Notes: generated by a model from the sequence alone, not told the origin. Counted from the first letter of the stretch, positions 1 to 10,020 are shown. The stretch: DNA of 64,000 nt from Microvelia longipes (GCA_018340805.1 JACMZG010000048.1:22501-86500), one strand, 5' to 3'. Numbers and translations are program-made.

Positions 1-424
1 GCGTTTTAAATCTAGTTTTTTCAGATCTTTATCCCACCTAAACTTAAGTATGGAATAATTTTATTTTATTTTATAAAACATTTTAAAGAATACTTTATAA
101 AGTTGGCGCTTTGGAGATTTAACGTTACAACCATAGTAGATATACTTCTAGAGAGGGCAAACTCTATCCTAAATACATTAAAAGGTTTATTTTGGTAGAC
201 TTCAGATAATTACTACTGGCGATTACATGGCAATAAAAATAATAATTTCCAAAATTGTAATTTGAACAAAATGAATTTATTGAAAGACATTTCAAAAACT
301 GTGTTTAAAAGGCAAATAACTTGACGCGCCCGATGACGTAAGCATAACGAAACCTCTGTATCGTTAGAGACATGATGTTTATGTTGAGCCATCAAATAGA
401 TGAGAATGACAAATTTAGGAACAA
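1..424. other. AT-rich stretch, nothing recognised
   Basis: No coding pattern, tandem array or family match was seen here. The only ORF is a chance 77-codon minus-strand frame without a recognisable motif. Confidence 0.5.
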
Positions 425-530
425 TCCACAGATTTAGGGATTGCATTTTGCTTGTTCATTTCCTAGGTTTCTCTCGCTCAAATTATATTTGTGTCAAATA
501 TTCATGTTTGCTACAACATGAATTTGTTTT
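425..530 (+). repeat. Rep-D copy
   Basis: The stretch contains the Rep-D core (GCATTTTGCTTG, then TTTCCTAGG, then an ATTATA..TTGTGTCAA block). The same core recurs at 1345-1425, 37060-37260 and 40670-40755. It is diverged from the others by small deletions. Family identity is unknown; it looks like one half of the inverted-repeat element best preserved at 37 kb. Confidence 0.6.
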
Positions 531-732
531 TGCCTCGGTAGTATCAAAAATTAAATGATATATGTTTTTTGCTTGCCAAGCATGATGGCGATAAGAGCAC
601 CGATTGTCTTCTGGAAATCTTCTCTATATACTCGTATTCTTCGTTTTAATTGAAAGGAAGTGAGAGAGTTCAGGCTCTGTCCTGCGTCCTGATGAGTTAG
701 ACGTAACGAAACAGAGTGCCATCATAGTATAG

Positions 733-1000
733 AGTCACCCGAAGTGTAGTGGTTAAGGTACGCGGCCAATACACAGAATGAATGGACTTTAAAAATTCCG
801 AGTTTATTTAGTCATGGGTTCAATCCCAGCACGGGCCTCTGGGATTTTTATGGGCGGGAATAAAAATTCCTACGTACCACGTCCTTCAGAAGGGACGTAA
901 AGCCGGTGGTCCTCGAGCCTGTGCTTTGCAAGTACTCGTTAAAGATCCCCTAACCGAAATGAAACTGGGTATAGGCAAATTTAGGAACCTCAAATAGTAG
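733..1000 (+). repeat. tRNA-derived SINE, head type 2
   Basis: This is a tRNA-like head followed by a SINE body. A-box-like TAGTGGTTAAGG lies near 748-760. The B box GGGTTCAATCCC lies at 816-827, with an enlarged spacer between them. The body contains CGTCCTTCAGAAGGGACG, a 'tactcgttaaagatcccctaacc' type block and an AAATTTAGGA tail. A minus-strand copy lies at 13824-14080, and a copy with the same body but a different head at 51601-51830. Pol III transcription is inferred from the A/B boxes. It is not a real tRNA gene: the acceptor stem does not close and the spacer is too long. Confidence 0.75.
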
Positions 1001-1295
1001 ATTCATTATAATACTATAGTGTGTCTGCCTTGTAGTTTAAAGTGTATGGAGGTTGGTTTAATCAAGTGAGGGCACGTGTTGTTCCTAGTTTCACTACACT
1101 ATAAGAGTCAGTGAAAATATGTATGATTGGCTTGAAAAAGCATGAGAGGAACATAGATATCCACGGCTCTTCTGTCTAGATTAGATGAAATGTACCTACA
1201 CTTGAAATTAAAGGAGTAGAACACTATCTTAGGGAGCTGGCAAAAAGGGCCCAACAACGTGGCCACTTGCCCTGGTACTAACTACCACACCCCCC
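1001..1295 (+). repeat. SINE-associated module
   Basis: The module starts with a GTGTCTGCCTTG block and runs to TTAGGGAGCTGGCAAAAAGG plus CCCAACAACGTGGCC. The same segment follows the SINE body at 12980-13275 (minus strand) and 51907-52115 (plus), so the SINE body and this module form one composite unit. A copy of its terminal GGCAAAAAGG block also precedes the SINE at 51550. No coding potential was seen. A poly-C tract sits near 1289-1300. Confidence 0.65.
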
Positions 1296-1344
1296 CCCCA
1301 TATACGCTACTACTGCCATCAATAATAACAAATATTGAATGATG

Positions 1345-1425
1345 GAACAAGTTCCCAGATGTAGGATTGCATTTTGCTTGTTACATTTCCTAGATCTCTC
1401 TTGCTCAGTTATATTGGGTCAATTA
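1345..1425 (+). repeat. Rep-D copy
   Basis: GATTGCATTTTGCTTGTTAC followed by ATTTCCTAG and a degraded CTCTTGCTCA..ATATTGGGTCAA end match Rep-D at 40.7 and 37.2 kb. Confidence 0.6.
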
Positions 1426-1648
1426 ACTTAAATTATCTATATATTAACATTTTATAACATCAAGAATCTTAACTTAAACCCTAAACTTAGATCCTAGTCG
1501 GATTTTCGTCTAACATCCCGTGACGCAACTCTTAATAGTAATGGAATTACGTCTCAATTAATATCTGTTCAGGTTCAAGGCTTAAGAATACAATGGTGTT
1601 GGTGTAGGTACAAAGGTTAACAACAGACTTGGAGCAAAGTCTGATTGG

Positions 1649-1772
1649 TGATCCCGGTGGTGTATGATTGGCACGTGCGGCTGCCACTCAGATAGCCAGG
1701 GTTCGATCCCGGTCGGGGCCTCTTAGATTTTCATGCGAGGGATGGAAATCCTTTCACGTGCCGTTACGACCA
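1649..1772 (+). repeat. tRNA-Gly(GCC)-derived SINE, truncated
   Basis: The head keeps A-box-like GGTGTATGATTGG, a loop-like CTGCCAC segment corresponding to the tRNA-Gly GCC anticodon loop, and the B box GGGTTCGATCCCGG (about 1699-1712). It is followed by the SINE lead TTCATGCGAGGGATGGAAAT and is truncated soon after ACGTGCCGT. It is closely similar to the better copy at 51601-51830. Confidence 0.7.
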
Positions 1773-1789
1773 CCTAAAGTGACCAAAAT

Positions 1790-2110
1790 GACGAAAGACG
1801 GCAGATAATTTCTAAAAACCTAAAATAAGGCCAGTAAACTACATATTTCACGTGGGAAGTCGTGTACGATGATCATTGGGCATGTCAGTTGAATAAAATG
1901 GTCGGAGACGATACCGAGCATTCAAAGTACTCAAAGCCTGGGTACTTAGGTTGGAATCCTGGTAAGGATGATAATTTTTTATCGTTTTATTTACGTTATA
2001 AGTTTATAACTACAAATAAATTCTAGCGCGGTGGTCTGAATGTCAAGCAAATTTCCTCTTGAGTGCGTTTTTCCATGCCTAACAACCCATTTTCATAGGA
2101 AATGCGCTAA
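1790..2110 (+). repeat. Rep-E copy
   Basis: This copy is homologous by eye to 45825-46135: TACATATTTCA, TACTTAGGTTGGAATCCTGG, an AT-rich link, then ATTCTAGCGCGGTGGTC and CAAATTTCCT. The GGCGCGG(A/T)GGTC core recurs at 58010-58060 and in the inverted repeat at 58.2-58.36 kb. The nature of the element is unknown. Confidence 0.55.
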
Positions 2111-3260
2111 AACCTTTAAAGATAAACACTAACTGAGTTTTAAAATTGTGCAAATAATACTGTGCACTGCCAATTTTAGAGGCATAGTTTTGTACAATCA
2201 ACTGGATAATTATGTGTACGAGTATTTACTTTGAAAAATACAGACAAAATGAGTTACGAGGAGTGCTTGATAATTGAGGGACTGCTTAGGCTATAAAGCA
2301 TAAACCGGAACCTTAGAGCCGTCGATAAACTTGTACGTGGTAACAATGTATTTTGGTGTTGAGAGTTAACGTGATTGTACGCAAACAAAAACATAAATTA
2401 AATCTAAGTTTAATCTCAGGCCATTAAATATTATCGTTTTTTTCGGGTAGAATCAAAATGTTTCACCCCCCTTACAATATATATTCTTTTTTTAGTTTTA
2501 ACTTTTCGTAAGTTAATGACAAAAAATAAAGAAAACTTTGGGGTCACACTGAAAAAGTTTATAAGTAATAAAGGGGAAGAAAATTATGACGAAGGATTTT
2601 AGGAGGTTTAGGTCGGAGGGGGGGACTAAAGACTTGGGAAGCCCCCCTTTAGGATGAAAGCATTAATAAAGGATATAAGGAAGAAATTCAGAATGCCAAG
2701 CTAGGGTTTGAAGAGGGGTCGGGAAAAAACTAGATGAAGCAAAAATGAGATACCCCGGAGGGCCTTTAAGATAAAAAAAAGGGAAGAAAATTCTTTTCAG
2801 AAAAATAAAAATGTTCTTCATTCTGGGAAGATAAAATCTTAGGCAAAAATCCCAGAGTAAGTTTAATGTACCCTCCCCTGGGCCCCCCGCAACTACTCAA
2901 AGATTCCAAGGCTTTATTGATCTTTCTTGTAAAAAAATGGCATAAATTAATGCCCCCTTCCATGTAGTTGGCCGTCTACAATTTCTTTTTCCTCAGTTTT
3001 TTAGGAATAAAGAATTGTAATGGGGAGGGGGAAGTGTAAATTATTTAAAGAAAGTTGATTTTTGGAGTTTTATTCTTTAGAGAATTCAAATGGTGTTATG
3101 AACGATATTTTCACTGACCCGGTAAACCCTCCCCGTTTTACGACACAACGTTCACACGTAACGCCCTACACAACGATATCACTGGACTGATGTAAACAAA
3201 CATCATAATCGGTTTCTAGGCAACAATCCACAAGCCAAGTGGTAAAAACTTAACCGTCAC
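2111..3260. other. No gene; AT-rich with G-rich patches
   Basis: Nothing coding was recognised. Purine-rich and G-rich strings (GGAGGGGGGGAC near 2615, CCCCCCTTT near 2645) are scattered through 2580-3030 and resemble patches at 10.6 and 17.3 kb, but I could not define a repeat unit. Confidence 0.45.
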
Positions 3261-3734
3261 CATAGAGGTATTATTACTAGAGAGGCCCTACAGGTTAAAT
3301 TTTGAAACATTGGAAAATAACCTGACTACCTTTGCCAACAAATATGATCAAATGATCAGTACCAAATTACAATAACTTATAGGAGAACGTTATAAATACA
3401 AGATAATTTTATGAGGAAGTGGTCAGATAGGTAAAGAAAACACGTGTTTTCTTTACCTATCTGACCACTTCCTCATAAATTATCTAGTTTAAATAGTTTG
3501 GTCAATAATTTTATATTAGTTTGTGTTATAAATACAAATCAAAACACAAACAATGTGCGGGAAGACGAAAACAATTGATTTATTATAACCTTAACTCACT
3601 CGAGAGAGATAGGTATTAATAAGAGTAGGTGTCAATGAGGTTACACACAGCTCTGAGAGCCCCATAAAGATGTTTCAGGTCTCTTAGTGGATTCAGATAG
3701 GCTATGCCCCTTCTAGTATATGTATATCTCAATG
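3261..3734 (-). mobile_element. MITE-A copy, interrupted by a palindrome
   Basis: The left terminus CATAGAGGTATTATTACTAG and the degraded right terminus (CTTCTAGTAT to ATATCTCAATG) are inverted repeats. The body (CAATGAGGTTACAC, AGAGCCCC, TTTCAGGTCTC) matches the 324-bp copy at 44207-44530 in the same orientation. A palindrome at 3401-3485 lies in the middle and enlarges the element to 474 bp. It is a non-autonomous DNA transposon by structure, without coding sequence. Confidence 0.8.
3401..3485. repeat. 85-bp near-perfect palindrome
   Basis: The arms 3401-3443 and 3444-3485 are reverse complements except for one extra T in the left arm. The centre is CACGTG with no spacer. DNA like this can extrude as a cruciform. 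It lies inside a MITE-A copy and has no counterpart in the other MITE-A copies read here. Confidence 0.95.
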
Positions 3735-3775
3735 ACCGTTACTCCCAAGGTTTAACCGGCTAGATTGACTTTATT

Positions 3776-4447
3776 TTGGATAAAGTGAGTATTGTGATAA
3801 AGTGAGAATTGTGATAAAGAGTAGTATAAAGTGAGTATTGTGATAAGGTGTATGTGATAAAGTGAGTATTGTGATAAAGTGATTATGGTAATAAAGTGTG
3901 TATTGTAAAAGAGAGTATTGTGATAAAGTGATTATGGTAATAAAGTGATATGGTAATAAAGTGTGTATTGTGATAAAGAGAGTATTGTGATAAAGTGATT
4001 ATGGTAATAAAGTGTGTATTGTGATAAAGTGAGTAGTGATAAAGTGATTGAATAAAGTGAGTATTGTGATAAAGTGAGTTATGGTAATAAAGTGTGTATT
4101 GTGGTGTGAGTATTGTGATAAAGTGATTATGGTAATAAAGTGAGTATTGTGATAAAGGAGTTTTGTGATAAAGTGATTATGGTAATAAAGTGTATTGTGA
4201 TAAAGTGAGTTTGTAATAAAGTGAGTATTGTATAAAGTGTGTATTGTGATAAAGTGATTATGGTAATAAAGTGTGTATTGTGATAAAGTGAGAATTGTGA
4301 TTGTGAAAAGTGAGTATTGTAATAAAGTGATAATAAAGTGGTATTGTGATAAGTGAGTGTGATAAAGTGAATTAATAAAGTGATTGTGATAAAGTGAGAA
4401 TTGTGATGAGTGTATTGTGATAAAGTGAGTATTGTGATAAAGCGAGT
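3776..4447. repeat. Minisatellite, GATAAAGTGAGTATTGT type
   Basis: This is a degenerate array of 16-18-bp units (GATAAAGTGAGTATTGT and a GATTATGGTAATAAAGTG variant), roughly 35-40 copies, mixed in an irregular higher-order pattern. The apparent 153-codon minus-strand ORF (Y/T/H/I-rich) is only the translation of this array. Confidence 0.95.
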
Positions 4448-5060
4448 TCATTAAATACAATTTACAAACTAATGAAGTATTTTCTATTATTATCTACTCT
4501 GTGACGGAGCATTCGAGCACAAGCAATCTGTAAGCAAGTTACGGGTTTAACCTTACCAACGAGTACAGTACGTCATAACGAATATTTTAATCAACAATAA
4601 CTACCTAAACTTCGTCAAAACCTGTCAATCAAATCAATAAGGCACTCGATAACTTATAATATCCGACCCCCAAGCCCTTACAACAAAAAAGTACCTTTTA
4701 GTACAAAACATACCTTTTATCAAAGCAACTAAGTACAAAAGGTACCAATAGTACTTAGAAAATTAATGAATTATAATACCTGGCGTTAACAAAAGAATGT
4801 TACATATGTTACAAATAATTATAACTTTTAACATCATATTTTTGAAGTAGTATTAATGGGCACTTCAAAAATCTAATAAATATATGTGCACTGTGAGTTT
4901 AACTGATTTACAACAAGTATGTAAATTAAAGTAATAATAAATTATTGTTATGATTAATAATAGTTTTAAATATGTAAAAAATTATGGCGCAGATGTCAGC
5001 AAACATGGTGAGTTTTCCATCGAAATGCGTTGGAACACTCTTAACTTAAGTTTTGGGTAT
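4448..5060. other. No gene recognised
   Basis: This is AT-rich sequence without a family match. A short set of AAGTAC/GTACCTTTTAGTAC motifs occurs near 4690-4755. Confidence 0.45.
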
Positions 5061-5069
5061 ATGCTTTAT

Positions 5070-5160
5070 AACCTGATATGATATGTCTTATAACCTGATA
5101 TGATAAGTCTTTATAACCTGATATGATAAGTCCCTGAATGATAAGTCGTTATAACCTGAT
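5070..5160. repeat. Short tandem repeat, ATAACCTGATATGATAAGTC
   Basis: About four units of 20-23 bp. One further unit lies on the far side of the adjoining inverted-repeat element (5692-5725), so the unit belongs to the ends of that element. Confidence 0.85.
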
Positions 5161-5702
5161 ATCTTAGAATAATACTATATATAGAAGGAGCTCAAGGCCG
5201 TAAACACAATGTAATTCCACTGATAACACGAAAGCCGGTTGACTGTGCAACTAAGTAATGCTGCCAACCTGACAACAAAACATTATTTTAAATATTTGTC
5301 ATAAAAATCTATTAATGAAGAAAGATCGTAAAGAACAAATATAATATTTTAATACACCTGCTGAGTATTTAATAAAACTGGTCTAGATGGCAAAAGGTGG
5401 CGGAATACAAGAATCTACATTTAGTTGACGAGGACTACTTATTATATATAATTTTAATAAATACGTTAAACTACAATTTAAAATGCTTTAAATATTGTAA
5501 TGCACCCATATTTATAGCAGAATTTTATGAATAATCAATCATTAATTAATAATAGAACATAATAATTCAGCAACCGGAAGTATTGCCAACTAATTGTATA
5601 TTGTTAGGGTGGCAGCATTACTTAGTTGCACCAGTCAACCGGCTTTCGTGTTATCAGTAGTGCTCCTTCTATATAAAGTATTATTCTAAGCCTGATATGA
5701 TT
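5155..5702. mobile_element. TIR element (non-autonomous)
   Basis: The inverted arms are about 5160-5273 and 5604-5699. They share ACTGATAACACGAAAGCCGG, TTGACT, then CTAAGTAATGCTGCCA. The left arm carries an extra block of about 25 bp (GCCGTAAACACAATG) that the right arm lacks. The AT-rich centre of about 330 bp has no ORF. Superfamily and target duplication were not resolved. Confidence 0.8.
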
Positions 5703-5870
5703 TGTCTTTATAACCTGATATGAGCAGTAGCGTCAAACTGTTATGTAATCGAATTTGCGTCATAAAATGCGCATATTTATCCCATGGATTATACAATGCA
5801 CGCACAGAAATATTTACACTAATTTGAAGCTAAGTTGTTTAAGCTAATTTTCTTTAAAAATAGGTAACAC

Positions 5871-5881
<11 letters not shown>

Positions 5882-5959
<78 letters not shown>

Positions 5960-5960
5960 T
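5882..5960. repeat. (TA)n(TG)n microsatellite
   Basis: An almost uninterrupted TA dinucleotide run changes into TGTGTGTG at its right end. ORFs across it are artefacts. Confidence 0.97.
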
Positions 5961-6980
5961 TCGTGATAAGGGACCTCTAAAACAGCTTTTGGTCACATAC
6001 CCAGGTCCAACCCCCCCCCCCCTCATAGGAGAGCCACCTTATTTGTAAAACACACAAAATATATATATATTTTAGTTAATCGATACGATTAGTGACCCCC
6101 ACTCTTTGAAAAAAGAACTACTTCCCTCAAGCTCATTTTTCTTTGGTTATTCGCTAAAAGTAATTGTACTTAGTATAAAAACAACCATCTAGTTGTTTTT
6201 ATTTTAATTGTAAGTTAAAAACATATACATCTTATTAAACCGTTGAATTCCTAATAAAAAAAAGCAAAAAATTCAACTACTATACATGTATTTAAATAAG
6301 CCAATTTAACTAACGTGAAAGACCATCTTCAGTTTGTTAAGAAAGAAAATGGTATTGTGAACAAATCAAGAAAATGCAAAATAGTTAAGGTATAGCGAAG
6401 GAGAAGAAGACTGAAGGACTAAAGAAAGTGGGGGGATCAGTCAAGTCAGCGCATGCGTGATGACCATTTTTAGTCAACTGTCATTCATTGTCTCCACTGT
6501 CTAGATTTGTTATTTGTTGTATTTTCTTTTAAAATAGAATAAATAAGGTTTCCATGTTTTTTTTTAAATCTTGCATTTAATTTAAAAAAAGGTTGCAAAC
6601 CTTTCCTTTGTTTTACATTTCTAAATAAGGTAATACGATAAATTATAACAACTTGGAAAAGATTATATGGTAAAATACGGAGGAAATTGCATAGTTTACT
6701 GATAACGTGGGTTTTGTTTAATAGAAAATTTACTTCTAATATAACAAGAAAAAATCGGGAACATACAACGGGTAAACCACATCGGATTCGCTTCGTTTCT
6801 CCTCAGAATATACAAATCGCCAAATTAAATATATATCATTTTGATACTACCGAGTTTTGCAAAACATGAAATTAAATATGGTTAATGACTAATAAGACAA
6901 TGACATTTTGTGGGTCAATTAACCACTTATAGATGGACAGTCGAGTTAAATTACCACTCGATTAACTCTCTAATTTATAT
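5961..6980. other. No gene recognised
   Basis: AT-rich sequence with a C13 run near 6009-6022. A fragment near 6835-6870 (TACCGAGTTTTGCAAAACATG) resembles a block near 37040 and 40645 that lies next to Rep-D. No convincing coding frame was seen. Confidence 0.45.
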
Positions 6981-6981
6981 A

Positions 6982-6994
6982 CATATATGTGTGT

Positions 6995-7062
<68 letters not shown>
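6982..7062. repeat. (TA)n microsatellite
   Basis: A TA run of about 75 bp with one phase break. It directly abuts the left edge of the Rep-C element, as another (TA)n does at 31.7 kb. Confidence 0.96.
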
Positions 7063-7065
<3 letters not shown>

Positions 7066-7345
7066 TTTAATGTCTCAAACCCTATTGTTTATGAAACATG
7101 TGTGACGTCATTAACCCAAAAAATGATCTTACAAACATTTTAAAAAATCACAAATCTTCATTCAGTGTTTGTATTTGGCTGAAATTCCTACTACACACAT
7201 ACTACTATGAATGGTTTACTAATATACGAATTTTATTTACGAAGTTTTATTATGTTATCAGTAGTAGTTCTGGTTTAATTGATTGACATATTTAAGTAAA
7301 ACAAAACATGATGTCATTATTGCCCACAATGTAAACAAATCAAGT
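7063..7345 (+). repeat. Rep-C 5' part
   Basis: Aligns by eye with 31800-32085: GTGACGTCATTAACCCA, then ACAAACATTTTAAAAA, TACGAAGTTTTATTATGTTATC, and the TGTAAACAAATCAAGTTT end. A perfect CRE-like TGACGTCA lies near 7101. The element is split: its 3' tail resumes at 8025 after two inserted elements. Confidence 0.75.
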
Positions 7346-7349
7346 TTTT

Positions 7350-7855
7350 CACTATAAGGCGCGGTCGAATATCCACGGCCTTCTAGAACGTTGGATCACC
7401 AACAAACTTTTTTTATAACTTTTTTTTCAAAATTTTCAGTAATTAGCCGGATTGTGATAAATGAAGCCTATTTCCGTAATCTGCACGCTCTTTTGGTTAA
7501 TCTCAAAGAGTATTTACATTCACTCAACGATTTATTTTTAATCTAACTTGGTACATACATAACTACTGTTAGACGTCAATATTTTGTGTTATATTTTGAC
7601 ATGTCATATTTGTTAACATTGACGTCTAACAGTAGTTATGTATGTACCAAGTTAGATTAAAAATAAATCGTTGAGTGAATGTAAATACTCTTTGAGATTG
7701 AGATTAACCAAAATAGCGTGCAGATTACGGAAATAGGCTTCATTTATCACAAATCCGGCTAATTACTGAAAATTTTGAAAAAAAAGTTATAAAAAAAGTT
7801 TGTTGGTGATCCAATGTTCTAGAAGGCCGTGGATATTCGACCGCGCCTTATAGTG
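7350..7855. mobile_element. 506-bp foldback (long-TIR) element
   Basis: The left arm 7350-7580 and right arm 7618-7855 are near-perfect reverse complements. The only clear differences are an extra GATTGA in the right arm and single-base changes. They flank a 37-bp centre. The termini read CACTATAAGGCGCGG and the reverse. There is no ORF. The empty site is visible in the Rep-C copy at about 32085. No target duplication longer than 2 bp was found, so the superfamily is left open. Confidence 0.93.
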
Positions 7856-8024
7856 TAACACACGGCTAAAATCAGTTGACAGCGTAGGAAAATAATACCA
7901 GGGAGCCAATGAGGTTATTCCTAGATGTTAAACCACGCCCACCCCTACAAATCGGACTAACCTCATTGATTTCTAAACACTATTTTCCTTCGCTGACAAG
8001 TGATTTTAGCCATGTGTTAAACTA
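7856..8024 (+). mobile_element. MITE-B copy
   Basis: About 168 bp with inverted ends (TAACACACGGCTAAAATCA and TGATTTTAGCCATGTGTTA). The interior has GATGTTAAACCACGCCCAC. A second copy in opposite internal orientation lies at 9198-9365. The ends read TTAA-like, which would suit a TTAA target, but the 7350-7855 foldback abuts its left end and blurs the junction. Confidence 0.8.
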
Positions 8025-8190
8025 TAATACATTTGAAAATTCGCTTAAATCGTGGCAATATGCCACTTATATAAACCAGTAATATGACGCAATGATAAAG
8101 TACAACAATCATGTGGCCGCGAAGCGGCACACAGCGCCGACGCCACGGAGCAGCAAAGAGGCCGAATACCTCTTTGCCTTTTTATAAATA
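8025..8190 (+). repeat. Rep-C 3' tail
   Basis: Reads TGAAAATTCGCTTA, then GGCAATATGCCACTTATATA, a CAGTAATATGACG block, then GCCGCGAAGCGGCAC and GCCACGGAGCAGCAAAGAGG. It matches 32088-32235, 9795-9935 and 56980-57095. The GC-rich dyads in the tail could form strong hairpins. Confidence 0.8.
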
Positions 8191-8199
8191 TTTTATATA

Positions 8200-8320
8200 T
8201 TTATACAAATACACGCAATCTAGCGAGCGAAGCGAGCCTTTTTTACCATGATTTATTGTAACTATACGCAATTTAGCGAGCGAAACGAGTCTTTATTACT
8301 CTGCCAAATTCGTTAAAAAC
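8200..8320. repeat. Two GCAAT(C/T)TAGCGAGCGAAGCGAG blocks
   Basis: Two related units of about 60 bp (around 8211-8240 and 8269-8300) carry GAGCGAAGCGAG or GAGCGAAACGAG, the motif of 5S-FB, but the surrounding sequence does not match that family. Confidence 0.6.
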
Positions 8321-8444
8321 GTAATCAAATCTTTTGATGCCATTAATGTAAGATAAATCCTAAGATACATTTTAAGGTAAAGAAAAATGTCTTGGAGAAG
8401 AAAAAAGCCCAACCCCTTAAATGAGAACAAAAAACTCATTTAAA

Positions 8445-8669
8445 CCAATCAGATAAAAGAACAAAAAATTGAAAAGAACAATTCTCATTGGTTCACAGCG
8501 TAGTTAGGGTTTTTCCTCTCTTTTCATTGGTTCCTGAAAAGAATCAATTAAACAAGCTTTAATTACTGACCCTGAAGAAGGAGGGTGGAAAAGAACAACT
8601 GCGATTGGCCAGGAGGATGAAAATAAGGGGTGAGAATAAAAGGGGTTGGTTTTCGAGAACAGGGATTGG
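8445..8669. promoter_or_regulatory. Cluster of five CCAAT boxes
   Basis: CCAAT or ATTGG pentamers lie at 8445-8449, 8487-8491, 8526-8530, 8604-8608 and 8665-8669. Several are in NF-Y-like contexts (CCAATCAG, GCGATTGGCC, GGATTGGTCG). A YY1-like AAAATGGCGGAG follows at about 8987. Together this is promoter-like, but no gene body was recognised downstream, so function is inferred only. Confidence 0.4.
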
Positions 8670-9197
8670 TCGAAAAGGGCCAAAGCAATTAAGCATTTGA
8701 GAAACGTTAATTAGTGACCGGCGCTCTTCATTTTCTCAAGAGGGGTACAAGCTCCGCCTATCCATTAACTTTTCTTCCTTTAAAAGAAAAGTTCTTAAGT
8801 AAAGAAAAATCCATTAAAAGCCTTTTTTCCTTACAGAGGAAAATACTTAAAATTATAATGAAAAAGGAAAGGAAAAAAGTTATAAAAATAAATTAACTAA
8901 GGAAATGAGATAAAGAAAAATTGTAATAAAAGCCCCTTATAATGAATAATAAATAAGACTTTGAAATTATATATTCTTTTTTTTCAAAATGGCGGAGTAT
9001 TAAATATTTTAAAAAGAAAATCTAATTATGTTTTTTTTGTAAAGGAAAGAAAATGGAATAACTAAAATGTTTAAATGATCTTAAAATTGAAAATGAGACG
9101 GATAATTTGATGATGGAAGTTGAAAATTTGTTTTTGTTATTCGAGAGAACTTCGTGCAAAAAGATACGATACGAAGGAGATCATCATGAGATTATAA
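8670..9197. other. No gene recognised
   Basis: Lysine-codon-rich purine sequence; the 60-codon plus-strand frame at 8714-8896 has biased composition and no motif. Confidence 0.4.
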
Positions 9198-9365
9198 TAT
9201 ATCTCACGGTTATAATCAGTTGACAGCTGAGAAAATAGTATTAAGGAACCAATATGATTGGTCCGATATGAAATTGTGGGTGTGGTTTAACATCCAGAAG
9301 TAATCTCATGGCTCCTCGGCATTATTTTCCTACAATGTTAACTAATTATAATTGTTGGTTATACC
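9198..9365 (-). mobile_element. MITE-B copy
   Basis: The inverted ends (CACGGTTATAATCAGTTGAC and TTAACTAATTATAATTG) and an interior GTGGGTGTGGTTTAACATC match 7856-8024 in opposite internal orientation. It is more diverged than that copy. Confidence 0.7.
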
Positions 9366-9785
9366 CTAGACGTATATCAGAGACTATTCACAGCCCCTCC
9401 GTACGAATACAGTTGAATAGATATAGTTATGATAAGTTTTTGAGGTAATGCCACAAGCGGGAGGGGGGGTATAAAAGGCAAAATAGTATCGCCATTGTTT
9501 TATAAAGGAAAATAGAACCGGGGGGGGGAGGTCAACGTTGTCCTACCTTGAGTTTAAGAGAACGGGAGAAGCCAACATACATTTTGAAAGCGGCTGCAAA
9601 CCGTCAACTTTACATCCTCAACGATTTTATGGCAGTAAAACATTTATTTTACGTCCACCGACTATTTTTACGATTTAAAATGTAATAATCTCAAAGAAGG
9701 AAACAATAATGTTAAATACGTATATTTAACCACTGTGCAATAATAAAAAACTCAAATTCAGCTTGGCATGTTAAGTGATTAACAT
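9366..9785. other. No gene recognised
   Basis: Unique-looking AT-rich sequence with two G-runs (near 9460 and 9521). No ORF or family match. Confidence 0.45.
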
Positions 9786-9789
9786 GCTA

Positions 9790-9935
9790 TGTTTTAAACT
9801 ATAATACTTCTGAAATTCGCTCATATCGTGGCAACATGCCACTAATATAAACCAGTAATATGGGAGCCGCGAAGCGGCACCCAGCGCCGATGCCACGGAG
9901 CGGCAAAAAAGCCGAAAACCTCTTTTTTTTTATAT
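9790..9935 (+). repeat. Rep-C 3' tail fragment
   Basis: TAAACTATAATACTTCTGAAAT, GGCAACATGCCACTAATATA, then GAGCCGCGAAGCGGCACCC and GCCACGGAGCGGC match the 8.1 and 32.1 kb tails. The 5' part of the family is absent. Confidence 0.75.
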
Positions 9936-10020
9936 CCTGACGATAAGAAGAATGCAGTAGTAGTGCTATAAGTAATAATATGATAAGCTCATTCCTGTTT
10001 TTAAAAGTTCCTTGGGTATT

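Noticed and set aside
3999..4460. 153-codon minus-strand ORF rich in Y, T, H and I
   Set aside because: It is the read-through translation of the GATAAAGTGAGTATTGT minisatellite; period and composition follow the DNA repeat.
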